The notes beneath the pieces were generated by a model. That model was not told the origin of the DNA, made no database searches, and was given only the letters and a program-made list of their open reading frames with translations. Of a stretch of DNA of 64,000 bases, positions 1 through 10,781 are shown one piece after another; the first letter of the stretch is position 1, and every line of letters begins with the position of its first letter. Position numbers and translations under genes: made by a program. Source of the DNA: Oreocharis arfaki (lineage: Eukaryota; Chordata; Aves; Passeriformes; Paramythiidae); assembly GCA_013398015.1 (NCBI GenBank), contig VZRR01012417.1, positions 310,001 through 374,000 on the forward strand, in the 5' to 3' direction.

Positions 1-2356
1 CTCTCCCTCACACTTTTCAAGACTTCTGTAATCTGTATCTGGCTGTATGGGAAATGTACCACGGTGGCTGTCACTGCTCTTTAGTTCCACTGGAATCAGA
101 GCTGTGAGGGTCCAGCTTTAATCAGTGCTTAAGAGAAGAATTGTGTACTGACTTCTTTCCACTCAGGCTTGCCTTCAGAGTGTGTGTGCTGCTGCAGTGG
201 GTGTGCGTGGCCTCCTTAGCTCTGCTGGGAGAGATCCTTCTCCCCTGCCGCTGACTCAGCCCAGGCAGAAGGGAGAGGACATCAGGATGTGCCTTAGCAC
301 ATCTGTCACATGCACTGACAGTCACAGCACACACGGGGGTGCAAGGAGACTGATTCCAGAGCCACTTAGCAAGGCTGCTTTTCTAATTACGTCTGCCAGT
401 TTTCTCAGATAAGTGTTTCACTACAGCATACCAGGAGGAATGTATGGGATTCCTCTTGTTAAATTGCAACTGCAATTCAACTCCCTCAGTTTCACTTGCT
501 TATGGTAGAGGTTGGTACAGTTCCAAATCAGTGTTAGAGATCATGTTGGTCAGATCCTACTTAGCCTTGGAAAGAAGACATGGCTTGAGACTTCATAGTA
601 TCAGGCTAATATTTTTGTAATTAAGAAGTGCCTTAAAGATATGTTGATTTTTAGACCATGGGACTAGTGTTTCCAGTGTTATGTGAACTCATGTCACCTG
701 TTCACTGTAAACCAAGGATCTAGATGATGTTCTAAGCTCATCAGAAGCTGCAGCACAAAACATTCCAGGGTGTCTAACCTGACATGCACAGTAGTGTTGG
801 CTAAGTAGAGTTCATTAATGTAAGGTGAAATGAGACTGAAAATTCCAGTCAAGACACCATCTCAGCCCTTTTTGTCCATATGGGCAAAAAAGATGCAATT
901 TAGCCATTGGCCAGAGTCTTCTCCTGGAAATCCAACAAGATTGTCTCAAAGTGGCTCTTTGATGCTTTTCTTGGTGCACAGAACCCAACTTAAGGTAAAG
1001 TCGCATGTTCTGGCTGAGCCAATCCAACTGTGTGGCTCTGCTGAAAAGGGAAGATCCAACTCTCTCCTCTGTTCCTTCCCCTCCCAGCTGCTTAGTTTTC
1101 TCACTCTCTTGCACTGGCTTTACTTTCTCTCTGACTCTTTGGTGAGTGTCTTCTACTTGCTAACCTGGCAGGGTGAGGGAGTAGAGTTCTTCTTTGCGCA
1201 GAGGTGAGCTCATGTCAGTGAATCCTTCGTTAGCATCAGGTGTTGCATTGCTCAGGACCCTTTAAATGCCATTAGAGGGGATAAACCCTGTCTCAGTTGA
1301 GGCAAACACGACACACACAAGTTTTAGCATTGAATGTAGGTAAAAGCATTTATTCTAAAAGTTAGTGTCGTATATATACACTTTTGTATGTTTATTATTC
1401 GTGTTACTTATCTGTTGGTTGCTTAATTACTACAATAGATTCATTGGCTGTTTTAACTACACTATACTGTTNNNNNNNNNNNNNNNNNNNNNNNNNNNNN
1501 NNNNNNNNNNNNNNNNNNNNNNNNNNNNNNNNNNNNNNNNNNNNNNNNNNNNNNNNNNNNNNNNNNNNNNNNNNNNNNNNNNNNNNNNNNNNNNNNNNNN
1601 NNNNNNNNNNNNNNNNNNNNNNNNNNNNNNNNNNNNNNNNNNNNNNNNNNNNNNNNNNNNNNNNNNNNNNNNNNNNNNNNNNNNNNNNNNNNNNNNNNNN
1701 NNNNNNNNNNNNNNNNNNNNNNNNNNTTTTTTTTTTTTATGGTCTGTGTGTGTACATGTGGCCAAGACCATCATTTGCGCATGGTTAGAAGAAATTGGAA
1801 AGTGTTTTTTTCTGAAGGTGCATGGAGCTCTTGGGATTCTCTCAAACAGACATGAATTTGTAGTGTCGTAGATATCCCACATGCCTTGTTTCTGGAATAA
1901 CTTGGGTACACCATGCCTTAATGAATGAGTGTTCAGTTCTGTGTGCTCAGAAGAGACACTAAAAAGTAAATATCTTGCTTATACATTGGTCCCATCTCCT
2001 GCATTTCCTTGTCTCTTAGAAGCAACTGGGAGTTGTGACAGCCAGTAGACCAGGAAGAAGTGGTGAAGGTGTTGATCACAAACCTGTAAATAGTGTATCA
2101 GGAGAAATGTGGTGCTGGGTGTTGGCAATGGCATTAATCCTGTGAGACTGGGCTGTGAAGTGTGCAAAGTGGAGATGTGTTTTGCAAGATCTGATGGTTT
2201 TGCACTTGTAATCACATTTGTGGGAGGCTGAAAACTGTCAGTGTCCTGTGAACTCTCCGAATGGATAAAAGGCCCTGCTCAGGGTTAAAAATCTTGCCTG
2301 TAGTAAATTTTAATTTTCTACTGGAGAGAATAATTTGACTGCTCCTTTGCTTTCAG
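1..2356 (+). other. TRAK1: TRAK1 last intron (partial), with assembly gap
   Basis: This stretch precedes the terminal TRAK1 exon and ends in a good splice acceptor: a pyrimidine-rich run, then TTTCAG with its AG at 2355-2356. I found no further TRAK1 exon here. The open frames at 182-412 and 830-1207 have no recognisable protein character and overlap equally open frames on the other strand. An exon could be hidden in the gap at 1472-1726, but nothing suggests one. The intron assignment is inferred from the exon that follows. Confidence 0.75.
1472..1726. other. Assembly gap (255 Ns)
   Basis: A run of 255 unknown bases. It is followed at once by a stretch of about twelve T, so a homopolymer or other hard-to-sequence repeat probably caused the break. 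Open frames drawn across it are artefacts of reading N as coding. Confidence 0.99.
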
Positions 2357-3155
2357 CCTTAACGCAGCACCTACTCCAGCTTGTGGCAGCATTAGCAATT
2401 TGAAAGGCACCCCAGTGGCTACTCCCTGCACTCCTCGGCGTCTGAGTTTGGCCGAATCCTTCACCAACCTCCGGGAATCCACAACGACGATGAGCACGTC
2501 CCTGGGGCTGGTGTGGCTGCTGAAGGAAAGGGGCATCTCTGCAGCCGTGTACAATCCACAGAGCTGGGACAGAGCCAGCAGGAGCACCCTGCTGAACACG
2601 TACTCCCCAAAAATGGCCATCATTCCTTCCACTCCTCCAAACTCACCCATGCAGACACCTGCTTCTTCCCCTCCATCTTTTGAGTTCAAGTGCACCAGCC
2701 CACCTTACGACAACTTCTTGGCTTCGAAGCCTGCTAGTTCAATCTTGAAAGAGGTGAGGAATAAAAAGAACATCAGGAACAGTGAGAGCCAAACTGACGT
2801 GTCTGTTTCCAACCTTAATCTCGTGGACAAAGTCAAGAGGTTTGGTATTGCCAAAGTTGTGAGTTCAGGGCAAACGTCGGCTCCTCCTTTAACTGATGAC
2901 CAGGGACCTCTTCTCTGCGGGGCACAGGGACCAGTGAGGGCCCTTGTTCCTGGAGGCCTGGCACCAGACGGTCTCCCCTTGGGCTGCCCTGCCGTGACCA
3001 GTGCCATGGGGGGCATCCAGCTGAACACTGGCATCCGAAGGAATCGGAGCTTCCCCACCATGGTGGGTTCCAGCATGCAGATGAAAGGCCCAACGTCTCT
3101 CACTTCGGGGATCCTCATGGGAACCAAGCTCCCGAAGCAAACTAGCTTACGATGA
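2357..3155 (+). CDS. TRAK1: TRAK1 terminal coding exon (trafficking kinesin-binding protein 1, C-terminus)
   Basis: TRAK1 (Milton family) is a cytoplasmic adaptor that links kinesin-1 and dynein/dynactin to Miro GTPases on mitochondria and so drives mitochondrial transport along microtubules. The exon starts after the acceptor AG at 2355-2356. One base completes the previous codon, and the frame then runs 265 codons to a TGA at 3153-3155. The protein reads LNAAPTPACGSISNLKGT, then TSLGLVWLLKERGISAAVY, SESQTDVSVSNLNLVDKV and RRNRSFPTMVGSSMQMK, ending in KQTSLR. I recognise these blocks as the TRAK1 C-terminal tail; TRAK2 shares the family but not this ending. The region is Ser/Pro/Thr-rich, probably disordered, and lies downstream of the coiled-coil motor-binding part, which is outside the window. 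The frame is intact. The next gene, CCK, is the expected vertebrate neighbour and supports the call. Confidence 0.93.
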
Positions 3156-5345
3156 AGGACTTTATTTTTACAGCTAGTCTTTTTAAATGAAAATACTACG
3201 ATTCTTTCTCCAATCTCCTTTTCCTTTCCCCACCACCCCTTCATTGCCTCTTGAGTTTGACAAATCAACTTTGTGCCTAATGGGAGAAATGTGTAAACTT
3301 TGTATAAAATGTGTAAATATGTACCAGATCTATTGTAACTAATTGGATTATTTTACTGTTCAATCGAGTGCAAAAGCCTCTATGTTATGATTGCTGTATT
3401 AAGGTTAACTTGCTAACCTTTTGAAAAGGTTTTTTTTTTAAGATGCACTGAAAAAAAACAAAAGAGCAAAACCAACAAAAAATAACTTGACTAGAAAAGC
3501 GTGAATTCTGTAGCTAGCCTAACTTGAGTCAAAGGTGCATGGGAAGCTATTGAATGTGTTATGTGAGACCTCTCATTACATCACTTGAAGCATGGGAGCA
3601 TTTGTGCTTCGTTAAATACTGAAAAAAGCACTCAGTTTAACATGTGGTAGTTTTAATTTTGCCTCTGTAGATGAGTTGAGCTGAGTTATTGGAGTGCCTG
3701 GCTATTATGCCTGAATGGATGAAACTTTATTTTTTTTCCTGTTCTGTATTTGCCTCCTCCCCAAGATTATAAACTTGAACTAATACTGTGTTGAGGTCTG
3801 CAGGCCTACTGGGTACCTGGAATATTGACGTATTCCTACCACCGCTGTTTCCTTTGGCACACTTACACTCTGTGCAACTTATTTTTTTGTTGTGTTTTTT
3901 TGTTTGTTTTGTTTTGTTTTGTTCTTCAATGCTGCACTGGATTGTGGAAGGGAAAATGCTTTACTATGTGTTGCTGCCACTGAAGCATGCTTTGTCAGTG
4001 CGCCCAAAGAAAACAGTTTTCACAACTCGTGAGGTAAACATGGCAGTGACTTCCTAGAAGTCCAAGTTGCGGAACAGATCGACAGATAAGAATGTTATAG
4101 AGAACATGTAGCAAAACCAGTATTAGGAAAAGGAGAGTCCTTGAAACCTCAGCAGAGAACCACAGAAAACATTTAGTAGCAGAATGGTACAGGTGGGAAA
4201 GAGCAGCTTGCAGCCCTCGTGCTGATCTTCGTGTTTCATACATGTCGAAGACCGTGGCCTTGTAAGCAGGGTGAGAATATTCTCCACCCATTTTCTGTTT
4301 TATTTTTTCAGAGAAACCTTTTTCATCCCAAGTCGGACCTTAGTATAGGTAAAAATAGGGGAAATGCTTTATTTTATCAGTGTTTTTAAAATGAAAAAAA
4401 TACCTGCCATACAAACATATAACCCCCTGCTTTTTCAGAAAGGAAACGTAAGACCTCGCGCAACCTTTAGTTGCCAGGCAATCCTAATTATATCACGATT
4501 TTTTCTCTGTTTCTCCCAACCTTCTGCTGGGTGCTTATAGAAAGAGTTGAAATGCCTTGGAACTGGAACGGACTGGAGAGCGCTTGTTTCTAGAGCAGAG
4601 CTGAGACACAAATATTTTTTGGAAGAGGGGATGGAGAGGAGCAAAGCAGGGAGGGCTTAGCATCCACTTGCTTTTCCTTGCACTTCTTGTGGCATCTAAA
4701 ATCAAGCTCCCCGTTTGTTACCATTGTCACACTACACGTAATTGCCGTGAATTGCCGTTTGTACCAGACTGTTACTAAATTATTAGCACTGATAATTTCT
4801 TGTATAAATGAAACTGTCTTTTAGTCTTTGTGAGGAGAGATAGGTGGGTGGTTTGTTTGTTTGTTTTTTTCTGAATGAAGTAGTTTCTGCGGTAGTGCTA
4901 TGGACACTAAGGATATTTTTGAGAAAGAAAAAAACACATCGGTCAGTTACAGCATGTGTTTGAAGACTTCTATTTATTCTATGAACTTACAATGTTTTAG
5001 TAAAATGCCATCAGCTCTGTTTGCTGTTGTATGTGTGCACTTATTGCAAGTAAATTTAAGTATCTTTTTATTTGAATGTATCTTAAACCAGTAGATAGAA
5101 TAACAGTTGATTCTGAAAAAAAAGTCATGGACTTAATGGACCATTTTATATACTCAGAGGAAGAAAGCAATACCATAAGAGAACTTAAAGTGTAGAAGTT
5201 AATCATGCAATCGGGAAGTATTATTTAGCCTTTAAATAAGCTGTAGGAGCTGTCCACCCACCAGAGAAAGCAATTGTAACACTTCAGAATGATGAAATTT
5301 AATTTTTTCTTCACTAATATCAATAAAATAACAGAAAAGTTGCAT
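3156..5345 (+). other. TRAK1: TRAK1 3' untranslated region
   Basis: AT-rich sequence after the TRAK1 stop with no coding signal and no recognisable interspersed repeat. It runs about 2.2 kb to the first strong poly(A) signal at 5322. The end is inferred from that signal only; earlier or later cleavage sites are possible. Confidence 0.65.
5322..5327 (+). terminator. TRAK1: Candidate TRAK1 poly(A) signal AATAAA
   Basis: Canonical AATAAA, followed about 15-45 bases later by a GT-rich then T-rich stretch (TTGTTGTGTG, then ACTTTTTCTC), as expected for a cleavage-stimulation element. Cleavage would fall near 5345. I saw no other canonical hexamer on this strand between the stop codon and here. Confidence 0.6.
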
Positions 5346-8300
5346 TGTTGTGTGTTATTCAACTTTTTCTCTGTTCTTTTAAGGTGATAAATCTTCCACC
5401 TTGATCCCTTGCTCTCATCTCTTAGTTAAAGCAAAATAAGAGGCCATCCTTTGTTTTAAATTCTTGGACACGGAACTGGTTGAAAAGTTTTCAGATTTTA
5501 AGTTTGCTGAAATCAGTGAAACTTGAGTCAAAAGAAAAAAAGAGAAGCAAATGTGCTTTTTTGATTTTTTAATTTGAATTGTGAGATTGCAGAATTGGAT
5601 GTTGTGTGTTCCGAGGTGGAGTTTGCGCTCTCCTGCCTAATACAGTGCAAAACATGTAGTAACAAATTGTGAAAGTGCAGAATAAGAAGGAAACATCCTG
5701 TATTTTTCAAAAGAGACAAGACTGAGGTCTGTTGTTAGCCAATATGTTAGTTACTGAGGGAGGGAACATTACAGTGATTAAACATCAGGTAGTGAGAAGC
5801 TCAAAAAACCTGCACATGTGGTGAAAGCTAAGTAATGGAAAAAGCTCCCTGGAGGAGGGAATAATCGGGCAGTAACTCATACAAAGATTAGACAGCCTCA
5901 TTGAGGAGAAGGATATGTGTGTGTGTGTGTATGTGTGTGTGTGTGTGTGTGTATGGGGTGGAGAGGGAAATAATAGCATTTACATCACATACTTGCTACA
6001 GAGGAAAAATGGGATAACAGTAATGCCAAAATAAACTCGTGGAGGGCTTGCATTAGTGTGACGCAGTGCCCTACGCCAGCTGCAAGAGAGGCTGATGCCA
6101 GGGGCACAGCCGGGACTGTCAGTGAGTACAGACACTCATCCTTCCTCTCTGCCCAGCTATGAGCCTGGGGGAAGCCGGTGGTCAGAAAGTTAATGGTTAA
6201 CAGGAGGGATTCAGGGAGGACAAGCACTGGGCATCCAGCCCTCCTTGCCTGGGAACAGCGTGAGTTAAGCAAGTGCCAGTCCAGGGGAGGCGAGAGCTGA
6301 GTCTGAGGTGCGCTGAAGAGAGAGTGTTGAAATAGTCCTTCACCCTTGCAATATTCAACTATCTCTCAAACTTTTCTGGTTGCATCTTCACTTCTGGTAA
6401 TTCTCCACTTGAAAGCTAGGTTGGAGGGGAGAGGAAGATGAGATGCTGAGGATTGTGTCTTTAAGACTGGGTTGTGGACTCAGGATGTTCTTTGGAGAGC
6501 CAAGACTGGCTAAAAAAGCCTTTTGAGACTCTTCCCCTCTTCCTTTTACATGTATCCTAAGTTTTGGATGGCCCCACAACATACTGCTGTTGTGCACAGA
6601 GGTTTAAGAGTTCCTCCCAACTCCCTGAACACATTTACTGGCAGCTGTCTACTTTGAATTGAAAAGTCCAGCAATGCCAGTGAGATGTGTCCTGCCTTCC
6701 TTTGGTACAGACAGCATCTGCTGCCTGTGGCTTGTATTCACAGTGAAGAATTAGCCTCGTTCAGCTATGCTACCACATCTCACTGGGTGCTGTTCAGACC
6801 TGCTTTAATTCACTTAACAAGCCAATTGAGCCACAGAATGGTAAGGAGAATAAAAGGCCTGAAAGTTACTGGTGCTTAGCAATGTCCTTGGCAATAATGT
6901 AGGCAGTGGGCTTTCACGTGAGAATGGCGTGTGCTTGAGAAGCCAGTAATGTTTGTATTTTAAAGATGACAGATTTTTGTCCTGCTGAAATAGGTTTCAA
7001 GCTGTGCTGAATCCAACTACTGTTCAATTGACACAGGTACTTTGAGATGATTAAAGCTTTAACATGCACACAGCCAGTTTTTTCTTTAAGGGAATTTTAA
7101 TGAACTTAGGAGATACAAGAATTGAACACACAGAGAAGCCTTTTGCTGCTCTGCTGGGACATTGAAACGTTCATCTTGTTTGACTTGCAAATTCCTCTGC
7201 TCAGGCCTTGGAGAGGGGAATGCCTGGTCTGCTGTCAGGCTTGCTGTAATGTGCACAGCTGGGCTGCAGCTGGGAACATCTGGCTGGGGCATGTTGTCAG
7301 CCCACACACAGCAAGGATAGAACAGCTGGGGATGCATCAAAGCCAGGGAGAGGAGAGCAGGATCCATGTGTGTTCCTGCATGAAATACCAGGGGAGATGA
7401 GACTGTTCAGAGTCAGGTGCACTGGTGTAGCTGATGTTTCCCCTCACATGCTGCCTCAGCTCCCAGGCAAAGCTGCCCCCTCCCCAGGTGTGGGTGCTCC
7501 CTCTCTCTTGCCTGGGTTTCCCCTCATTCCCACGAGGAGGACTTGCTGTTTCCACTCTCTTTTCACAGCTGCTGTATGCACAGCTCTGCACAAGCAGAAC
7601 CACAAGCTTTTCTCAAATAATTTATGTGGAGTTTGCAGTAAGCTCCTCCCTTCATGGAGATTTGTCCAGCACCTGTTTTGAAACAAAGTTAATAAAGCTG
7701 GAACAGAACTAATTGAATCAAGCTCACGGAGAAAATAAACTGCCTTTAAATGCAAACAGGTATTGATTTGCTATTTTGCCAGTGTAAATTTAACACCTAT
7801 GCACATGCTTTCATAAAGATGAATTTGGATAAAGCTAAATTAAATGTCAAGAGAGTTGGCAGTGCCAGGAATCTCGCATCCCAGGCATCACCAGGAGGTT
7901 GTGCCAATGAACTGCTAGGTGTGCTGGAATCTGTGGGGCACTTCTCAGCCCAAAACCTTTTCTGGATGCAAGGGGCTCCTACCCAGCTGCAGGGCCTCCA
8001 TCCCTGAGGCTGCTGTTTCCTTGGTTTAAAGCAGGGCAACCTGGAGAGTGGCTTCACTAATGCCATGGGATAAGGGTTGCAGCTACCAGGCCTGCATGAC
8101 TTTCCCAGGCTTGCTGGCTCCCCTGTTTTGCTCAGATTAGCACCTCCAGGTCACCTGAGAGCTGAATGGTGCCTCAGCAGCCTTTACAACCCTTTCCCAT
8201 CTGGGGAATTCCTTCTGTTCCCAGAGGAGCAGGTGATGGATATTTTTATGATGAGGATGATATTGCTGAGCTGCTAACAGCCAGCTCCCCCTTGCCTCGA

Positions 8301-10390
8301 GGAACAGCACTGTATCCCAGAGTCACAGTCCCTCTTCATAACTACTGCAATTAGCCCCCAAACTTCTTTACTCTTGACACTCACTGTGTCAGTCAGGTGG
8401 TGAAATAATTTTTGTGTGTCAGGCAAAGACGCCCCTGTCCTGGGGGAGCAGCACAGAAAAGCTGCCAAACCCATCACATGACTGCACTGAGTGCTGTGCA
8501 CTTTCACAGACATCTTCAGAGACCTTTGGAAGAGAGGAATGGGAAAGAACACCTTTATCTCTCCATCCATCGGCCTGTAGGAAATGAAACAAAGGAGAAA
8601 ACCAAAAAGGTTTGGGTTTTTTCCTAATGGCAACATTCTGCAGGAATAAGGCTTGATTTGTAACATCACCCACTCCCTGCCCCCCTGCAGCATTAAAATA
8701 TTACATCCTTCATCAATATAAGCCAGGGATGAAAACGTTTTAAAATATTGTTTGAACGTTCCTGACATTAATCTAAAAGACAGCAAAGCAGAAACCGAGT
8801 TTTCTCCCAAGTTACTTTTAAAGAAACATCACTTTGGTGGGAAATGTTTAAATATATGCATTTTTAGATTTATTTGTATTTTCCTCAGTTTAAAAAAAAA
8901 TAGATTGATTGCTTTTAATCTCTTGTTTGAAAGTTTTGGAAAAAAACGGGCACTTTGGACTATTTTGCTGTGAGCAATAACCAAAACCAAGGAGAGAATT
9001 CAGGTGATTTGGGACTCATTATGCTTGGAAAGGAACCTAAAAAAGCCGGACTAGGTGGCATGGAAACTGGTTGACTGGGAGGAGCTTGAGAGGAAGAAAG
9101 GCAGAAAAGCATTTCCATGTTTTCTGGATGAGATCCCAAAAAAAAAAAAAAAAAATTTGATGTTACTAGAGGAGAAAACTGCCCGTTACTGTTTGCTGAA
9201 GTCTCCCTTTCACTGCAGATTCTGCAATGCTGTTTGCTCTCCTAGCTGGGAACAGCTCCTCAAAGTGTTTTTGTGCTCAGCCCTTGGCACAACAATTTTG
9301 GTTTGTTTCCAGTCTTCTTGATTTCGGTAGAATTTTGGTTTAGTGCAAGTATTTTCTCTGTATTGTTTTCTACGCTTCGTGTTTGCCTGTTAACTGCTGT
9401 AGAAATTGCTGCCTCTTTCCTTTTGCAAGCACCTGCTTTCCTGCGTGTGGCGAATATTTTCGTCTTTGTCATAGTGCACACGTTCAGGAGAAACTCTGTG
9501 AATTATGCAATGCAAAAATCACCTCCTTTACAATTTAGGGCATTCCTTAGATGCGACATCCAGCTGCTGAAGGAGACCCAGGAGCTGCAGGGAGGTTGAT
9601 TACCTGTGGTGGAAGAGGAGAGTGCGGGTAAAACACTTTTTTTGCGGCCTGCCCACAGGCAGACAGGAATGACTGCAGGAACTGCAGGGTGCTGGTTTTG
9701 CACAGGCTGGGATCACTGCCTGGCTCTGAACCTGGGGCCCTCTGCCCTGCTCTGAGCCAGGTAAGAGCTGGGCAGAACCTCCCTCCTTCTCTCCACCATC
9801 AGTGGGCAATAGCCAGTTCAGACAGCCTCTGTGATGCTTGGGAGCCACTTCTTTCCTTTAAGGATACTGTGACTAGACTGCTCCAATACCTCTCCCTCTC
9901 AGGATCACCTCCTGCTCTGTTCAGGAATCTGTCCTCACCCCCTCCCAAATGAATGCTTGGCTCACCACACAGCAGGGAATGCTCTGTTTATTCTGTGATT
10001 TGCAGCCATCAGCAGAACTTTCACATTGAGTTCACAACATAAAACAAATAAGCCAGGAAGGTGAAACATGTTGGTGTCATTCCTCTTTTTCACTGTTTTG
10101 GTGCTATTGGCTATTCACTGCAAACATGTGGGCTCAGTGTATAACTCAGTCCTTTGCAAATAGGGTCACCATGAAAATAGCTGTCTTTTCTGGCAGTATT
10201 GTGCTGCTCTATTTATATTTGGACAAGTTCCCTAGAGTTCAAAGCTATTGGAACTGAGACACAAGATTTCTTTGAAAAGTGGATAATCTGTCTGACTACT
10301 CAACCTATGGAATATATTTACAGTACCAAATAAAGGCATTATCCTGCCTCTCTTTATAGCAAGACGCCCGGCAACATGCAGTGACAGGAC
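5346..10390. other. Intergenic region between convergent TRAK1 and CCK
   Basis: About 5 kb between the inferred 3' ends of TRAK1 (+) and CCK (-). I found no gene. Open frames such as 7370-7681, 8274-8810 (-) and 9273-9599 have equally open antisense partners and no family resemblance. It holds a GT microsatellite at 5915-5954, an A-run at 9138-9155 and otherwise unremarkable sequence. I recognise no CR1 element here. Confidence 0.6.
5915..5954. repeat. (GT)n microsatellite
   Basis: About 40 bases of alternating T and G with one A interruption, in the gap between TRAK1 and CCK. Likely length-polymorphic. Confidence 0.95.
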
Positions 10391-10412
10391 AAGGAGGGAT
10401 AAGTGAAATCAT

Positions 10413-10418
10413 TTTAAT
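10413..10418 (-). terminator. CCK: Candidate CCK poly(A) signal ATTAAA
   Basis: On the - strand ATTAAA lies about 230 bases past the CCK stop, which would give a short 3'UTR of the size usual for CCK mRNAs. The first canonical AATAAA on this strand is further away, at 9987-9992, and would give a 3'UTR of about 650 bases. I cannot tell from sequence alone which is used. Confidence 0.4.
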
Positions 10419-10644
10419 ATAGTATCAATGTATGAGAAACCACAAAAGAAAGAAAACATTTTCTGGAAAATTCTGCATATGTGTATATTGCATTGTATAG
10501 TCTTACAGACAAACTTATGTCAAATACATAATTTTAAATACTTTAAAACACTGATTTGGAGAGGACAACAAATTGATTTATCTCTTTTTGTACAGACATG
10601 GGAGTGTGATTTTTTTTTTCCTTGTTGCTATAGTTTGGTGTTCT

Positions 10645-10781
10645 TCAGGAAGAATATTCATATTCTTCAGCACTGCGGCGTCCAAAATCCATCCAGCCCA
10701 TGTAGTCTCTGTCATTTATCCTGTGAGTAGGATCAATGCTCTGTACCCTGTTTCCCATAACTGAGAATCTTCCAGCGGAAC
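10645..10781 (-). CDS. CCK: Cholecystokinin, coding exon 3 (hormone-bearing C-terminus)
   Basis: CCK is a secreted peptide hormone and neuropeptide acting on CCK1/CCK2 G-protein-coupled receptors: gallbladder contraction, pancreatic secretion, satiety and central transmission. This exon follows an acceptor reading CCTTAG (AG at 10783-10782) and encodes residues 86-130 to a TGA at 10645-10647. It carries the whole bioactive part. Residues 111-118 are DYMGWMDF, the CCK-8 core. Gly119 is the amide donor, and Arg120-Arg121 form the dibasic cleavage site. Tyr112 is the sulfation site. Arg110 precedes the octapeptide as a monobasic cleavage site. The tail is SAEEYEYSS, which in the family also carries sulfated tyrosines. 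All key residues are present. Compared with mammals there appears to be one extra residue between Arg90 and the conserved DP-x-HR block. The splice phase matches exon 2 exactly. Confidence 0.97.

Noticed and set aside
1365..1882. Open frames of 134-168 codons across 1.36-1.88 kb
   Set aside because: They run through the 255-base N gap and are open only because N is not read as a stop.
2705..3268. 187-codon - strand frame opposite the TRAK1 exon
   Set aside because: Antisense shadow of a genuine coding exon; the + strand is clearly TRAK1.
8274..8810. 178-codon - strand frame between TRAK1 and CCK
   Set aside because: No family resemblance, no splice or promoter context, and partly overlapped by an open + strand frame.
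9987..9992. AATAAA on the - strand as the main CCK poly(A) signal
   Set aside because: Possible, but it would give a 3'UTR much longer than usual for CCK; the ATTAAA at 10413-10418 fits better.
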